From Thalassobaculum_A sp040219615 (lineage in GTDB: Bacteria > Pseudomonadota > Alphaproteobacteria > Thalassobaculales > Thalassobaculaceae): a stretch of DNA of 64,000 nucleotides. Positions 61,635-64,000 of this stretch are shown one piece after another; the stretch's first letter is position 1; every line of letters begins with the position of its first letter. Where the stretch lies: assembly GCF_040219615.1 (NCBI RefSeq), contig NZ_JAVJSE010000024.1, positions 1-64,000 of the forward strand. Direction: 5' to 3'. The notes under the pieces are model-generated. The model saw only the letters and a list, made by a program, of their open reading frames with translations, made no database searches and had not been told where the DNA came from. The translations under genes were made by a program, and so were the position numbers.

Positions 61635-62096
61635 TTACTTCGCCTCCAGCAGCCGAGGCCCCGGACCCTGTTCGGACAGCACGTCGTCGGGATTGCGCAG
61701 CGGGCAGGCGCCGACCGACAGGCAGCCGCAGCCGATGCAGAGGTCGAGCAGGTCGCGCAACCGGGTCAGGCCGCGGATGCGGGCGTCGAGATCGCCGCGC
61801 CAGCGGGTCGACAGAAGCTGCCAGTCCTCGGTGGTCGGGGTGCGGTCGTCCGGCAACTCGGCGAGCGCCGCCTTGATCTCGGCGAGCGGGATGCCGACTC
61901 GCTGGGCGGCCTTGATGACCGCGACCCGCCGCAGCACGCCGCGCGGATAGCGGCGCTGGTTGCCGGCGGTCCGCTCGGCGGCGATCAGCCCCCTGGCCTC
62001 GTAGAAGTGCAGCGCCGACACCGCCACGCCGCTGCGCGCCGCGACCTCGCCGACCGTCAGCGGCTTGCGGACCTGTTCGCCGGAAATTTTCCCCAT
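61635..62096 (-). CDS. soxR: Redox-sensing MerR-family regulator SoxR
   Basis: 153 residues. An N-terminal HTH (LTVGEVAARSGVAVSALHFYE) is followed by a dimerisation helix and the [2Fe-2S] cluster motif with cysteines 120, 123, 125 and 131 (CIGCGC then SVGAC), spacing C-X2-C-X-C-X5-C as in Escherichia coli SoxR. Responds to redox-cycling drugs or oxidants. ATG at 62096; a TTG further upstream would include the operator. It diverges from an FMN reductase gene, with the SoxR box in between, indicating direct control of that pair. Confidence 0.95.
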   Translation of the reverse strand: MGKISGEQVRKPLTVGEVAARSGVAVSALHFYEARGLIAAERTAGNQRRYPRGVLRRVAVIKAAQRVGIPLAEIKAALAELPDDRTPTTEDWQLLSTRWRGDLDARIRGLTRLRDLLDLCIGCGCLSVGACPLRNPDDVLSEQGPGPRLLEAK

Positions 62097-62101
62097 GCCC
62101 C

Positions 62102-62132
62102 TTGACCTCAACTATGGTTGAGGATCCATATG
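62102..62132 (+). promoter_or_regulatory. SoxR box within a 19-bp-spacer promoter
   Basis: CCTCAAC-TATG-GTTGAGG (62106-62123) is a perfect 18-bp dyad like the known SoxR operator. It fills the spacer between TTGACC (62102-62107) and CATATG (62127-62132), a 19-bp separation typical of MerR-type promoters. The FMN reductase ATG is at 62171; the soxR ATG lies on the other side at 62096. Confidence 0.88.
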
Positions 62133-62170
62133 CCTCGGCTCATGGCAAAGGACAACCGGGAGCACCATCC

Positions 62171-62749
62171 ATGAGCCAGACCATCGACATCGCCCTGATC
62201 TACGGCAGCGCCCGCGAGGGGCGCCTCTGCGACAAGGTCGCCGGCTGGGCGGCGGCCCGGATCGAGCGGGCGGGCGGCTTCGCGGTCGACGTCCTCGACC
62301 CGATCGACGCCGACGTGGCCCGCGGCGTCGACGGCAGGGACCCGGACGCCCGCGCCGCGCTGCGCGCCCGCATCGGCCGGGCCGACGGTTTCGTCGTGGT
62401 CACGCCGGAATACAACCACTCCTATCCCGCGCCCCTGAAGGCGCTGATCGACGCCGGCAAGCAGGAGTGGGAGACCAAGCCCGTGGCCTTCGTGTCCTAC
62501 GGCGGCGCCTCGGGCGGCCTGCGCGCGGTCGAGCACCTGCGCAACGTGTTCGCCGAGTTGCACGCGGTCGGCATCCGCGACGGCGTCGCCTTCGCCAATG
62601 CCTGGAGCCAGTTCGACGAGGCCGGCGCCCTGCGCGCGCCGGAGGGTGCCCAGAAGGCGGCGGCGCTGATGCTGGCCCGGCTCGGCTGGTGGTCCCGGTC
62701 GCTGCGCCGAGCCCGCGACGAAAGCCCCTATGCGGAGGCGGTGGCGTGA
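62171..62749 (+). CDS. NADPH-dependent FMN reductase-like flavoprotein
   Basis: 192 residues, flavodoxin-like fold. The phosphate loop is LIYGSAREGRLCDKVAGW near residue 8. FVVVTPEYNHSYPAPLKALID and SYGGASGGLRAVEHLRNVF are the family's isoalloxazine and dinucleotide sites. It reduces flavins or quinones with NAD(P)H; a quinone detoxification role would match control by SoxR. ATG at 62171 follows GGGAGC. The stop overlaps the N-acetyltransferase start (GTGA). Confidence 0.9.
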   Translation: MSQTIDIALIYGSAREGRLCDKVAGWAAARIERAGGFAVDVLDPIDADVARGVDGRDPDARAALRARIGRADGFVVVTPEYNHSYPAPLKALIDAGKQEWETKPVAFVSYGGASGGLRAVEHLRNVFAELHAVGIRDGVAFANAWSQFDEAGALRAPEGAQKAAALMLARLGWWSRSLRRARDESPYAEAVA

Positions 62750-63594
62750 ACGCCGGGCCGCAGACGCGGGAGTCCGTTGACCTCACCCGCTACTTTGCCC
62801 GGATCGGCTTCGCCCCGACCGGAGTCGACGGCAAGCCGCCGGCCGACACCGCGACCCTCGCGACGCTGCACGGGCTGCACACGGCGTCGATCCCGTTCGA
62901 GGCGATCGACGTGCTGCTCGGCCGCGGCGTCGACCTGACCCCACAGGCGGTCGACGCCAAGATCCTGGACGGCCGCCGCGGCGGCTACTGCTTCGAGCAG
63001 AACGGGCTGTTCCGGCGCGTGCTGGCTGCGATCGGCTACCGGGTCGAGCCGCTGATGGCCCGGGTGCTGTGGGGCCGGCCGGCCGGCGCGCCGGCCCAGC
63101 CGCGCACCCACATGGTGCTGCGGGTCGACCACGGCGGGACGCCCTGGCTGCTGGACGTCGGTTTCGGCAGCGTCGTCCCGACCGCCCCGCTGCGCCTGGA
63201 CACCGTCACGCCGCAGGAAACCCCGCACGACAGCTTCCGCGTCGTGCCCTCGGCCAGCGAGCTGCTCCTGCAGGTGCGCCGTCACGGCGACTGGCTGCCG
63301 GTCTACCAGATGTCGCAGGACCGGCCCGAGGACGCCGATTTCGAGGCGGCCAACTGGTACACCTCGACCCATCCCTCCTCGCATTTCGCCCGCAGCCTGA
63401 TCGTCGCCCGGGTCGACCGCGAGGCCCGCTTCACGCTGCTGAACGACCGCCTGACGGTCCGCCGGCCCGGCGCCGAGCCGGAGATAAGCCAGCTCGACGC
63501 CGACGGCATCGAACGGACGCTGGACGGGGTCTTCGGACTGCCGGTCGCGGCCGACTGGCGGCCGGTGATCGAGCGCGCCGCCCTCGCCGGGTAG
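62746..63594 (+). CDS. nat: Arylamine N-acetyltransferase
   Basis: 282 residues. Transfers acetyl from acetyl-CoA to arylamines or hydrazines. The catalytic triad is Cys82 in GGYCFEQN, His122 in RTHMVLRV and Asp137 in WLLDVGFG. Early block ARIGFAPTG and IPFEAIDVLLG are family signatures. Starts with GTG at 62746 overlapping the FMN reductase stop. The pair is probably co-induced via SoxR, joining quinone or arylamine detoxification. Confidence 0.94.
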   Translation: MNAGPQTRESVDLTRYFARIGFAPTGVDGKPPADTATLATLHGLHTASIPFEAIDVLLGRGVDLTPQAVDAKILDGRRGGYCFEQNGLFRRVLAAIGYRVEPLMARVLWGRPAGAPAQPRTHMVLRVDHGGTPWLLDVGFGSVVPTAPLRLDTVTPQETPHDSFRVVPSASELLLQVRRHGDWLPVYQMSQDRPEDADFEAANWYTSTHPSSHFARSLIVARVDREARFTLLNDRLTVRRPGAEPEISQLDADGIERTLDGVFGLPVAADWRPVIERAALAG

Positions 63595-63597
63595 GGC

Positions 63598-64000
63598 TCA
63601 GGGCGCCGCCGAGAGCTCCGCCCAGGTCGCGCGCAGCCACTCGGCGCAGGCGATCGACTGGTCGAACAGCGAGTAGCGGCAGCCCTCGCCGTAGTCGAGG
63701 TTGGGGATGAACTCGGTGCTGATCTGGCCGAGCCGGGCGTCCGGGTCGGCGGCGTGGTGGCGCATCAGCTGGCGGACCACCTGCTTCCAGGGCTCCAGCC
63801 GGGCGCCGTCCCAATCGGCGTGGTAGACGCCGGGGCCGGGGTCGGCGAACGGGTACTGGATGCCGCGGCCGGGCCTGCCGTCCGGGCCGGTGGCGGCGGT
63901 GTTGCGCGGGTTGTTCGGGACCGCGGCGCGGGCGTGGCAGTGCCGCACCCAGCCGGCCTCGATCCAGGTGCCGCAGACATGCCCCGGCTGGTACGGGTCG
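63598..64000 (-). CDS. Sugar isomerase-like TIM-barrel protein, C-terminal part, cut by window edge
   Basis: The final 133 codons of a minus-strand gene whose start lies beyond 64000. The end QISTEFIPNLDYGEGCRYSL matches xylose isomerase-like sugar phosphate isomerase/epimerase proteins, along with GVYHADWDG and EPWKQVVRQLMRHHA. The stop is at 63598, 3 bp from the nat stop (convergent). Substrate unknown. Confidence 0.65.
   Translation of the reverse strand, partial: DPYQPGHVCGTWIEAGWVRHCHARAAVPNNPRNTAATGPDGRPGRGIQYPFADPGPGVYHADWDGARLEPWKQVVRQLMRHHAADPDARLGQISTEFIPNLDYGEGCRYSLFDQSIACAEWLRATWAELSAAP

Overview
The window is GC-rich (about 70 percent by eye) DNA packed with short-spaced, often overlapping genes. 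Gene content points to an alphaproteobacterium, most likely of the Rhodospirillales type (inference): a petABC cytochrome bc1 operon, folD, argG, hisI, sensor kinases with PAS domains, and a dispersed family of palindromes built on TGGGTTCCGG...CCGGAATGAC. The sequence shows no plasmid or phage hallmarks. The only mobile-element gene is the start of an IS30-type transposase at the left edge.

Layout. 1-9126: IS30 end, argG, a GIY-YIG nuclease between palindromes, SDR, a Tat-exported flavin amine oxidase, NnrU, a nitrilase/PNPOx pair, then folD-yggU-yggT preceded by three 141-bp tandem repeats. 9313-10498: soluble PAS histidine kinase. 10602-15604: tRNA-Ala(CGC) followed by a less GC-rich surface-glycan island (sulfotransferase, glycosyltransferase-like protein, methyltransferase, WbqC, DegT aminotransferase). 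15746-19897: a broken dadA and a giant multicopper oxidase fused to FG-GAP repeats. 20172-34675: catabolic region with iolG, a CocE hydrolase, a PLP decarboxylase, a cyclase-family protein, an AfuABC-type importer diverging from inositol monophosphatase, an SDR, iolD and iolE. 35124-39693: response regulator, acetyltransferase, membrane PAS kinase, TerB, and an enolase-superfamily dehydratase. 40100-44745: guanidine operon. 45007-51107: ABC exporter and a trehalose/glucose operon (GH15, otsA, glk). 51238-58541: second enolase-superfamily enzyme, TPR protein, mtnP, a membrane protein, an HD-GYP protein and the bc1 operon. 58724-64000: trmL, M20 peptidase-hisI-cdd, soxR with a divergent FMN reductase/arylamine acetyltransferase pair, and a sugar isomerase fragment.

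The most interesting system is at 40100-44745. A guanidine-I (ykkC) riboswitch precedes a NitT/TauT-type ABC importer (binding protein, permease, ATPase). This is followed without a break by a ureohydrolase that looks like the nickel guanidine hydrolase GdmH and by a small protein with an extremely histidine-rich N-terminus. Known GdmH enzymes need HypA/HypB-like nickel chaperones; here the His-rich protein sits in that position and is a candidate for a new type of maturation factor.

A second coherent system is 29070-34675 plus iolG. The importer resembles sugar-phosphate AfuABC more than Fe3+ transporters and shares a promoter region with inositol monophosphatase. This suggests uptake of an inositol phosphate, dephosphorylation, then oxidation by IolG, dehydration by IolE and ring opening by IolD. 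iolA, iolB and iolC are not in the window.
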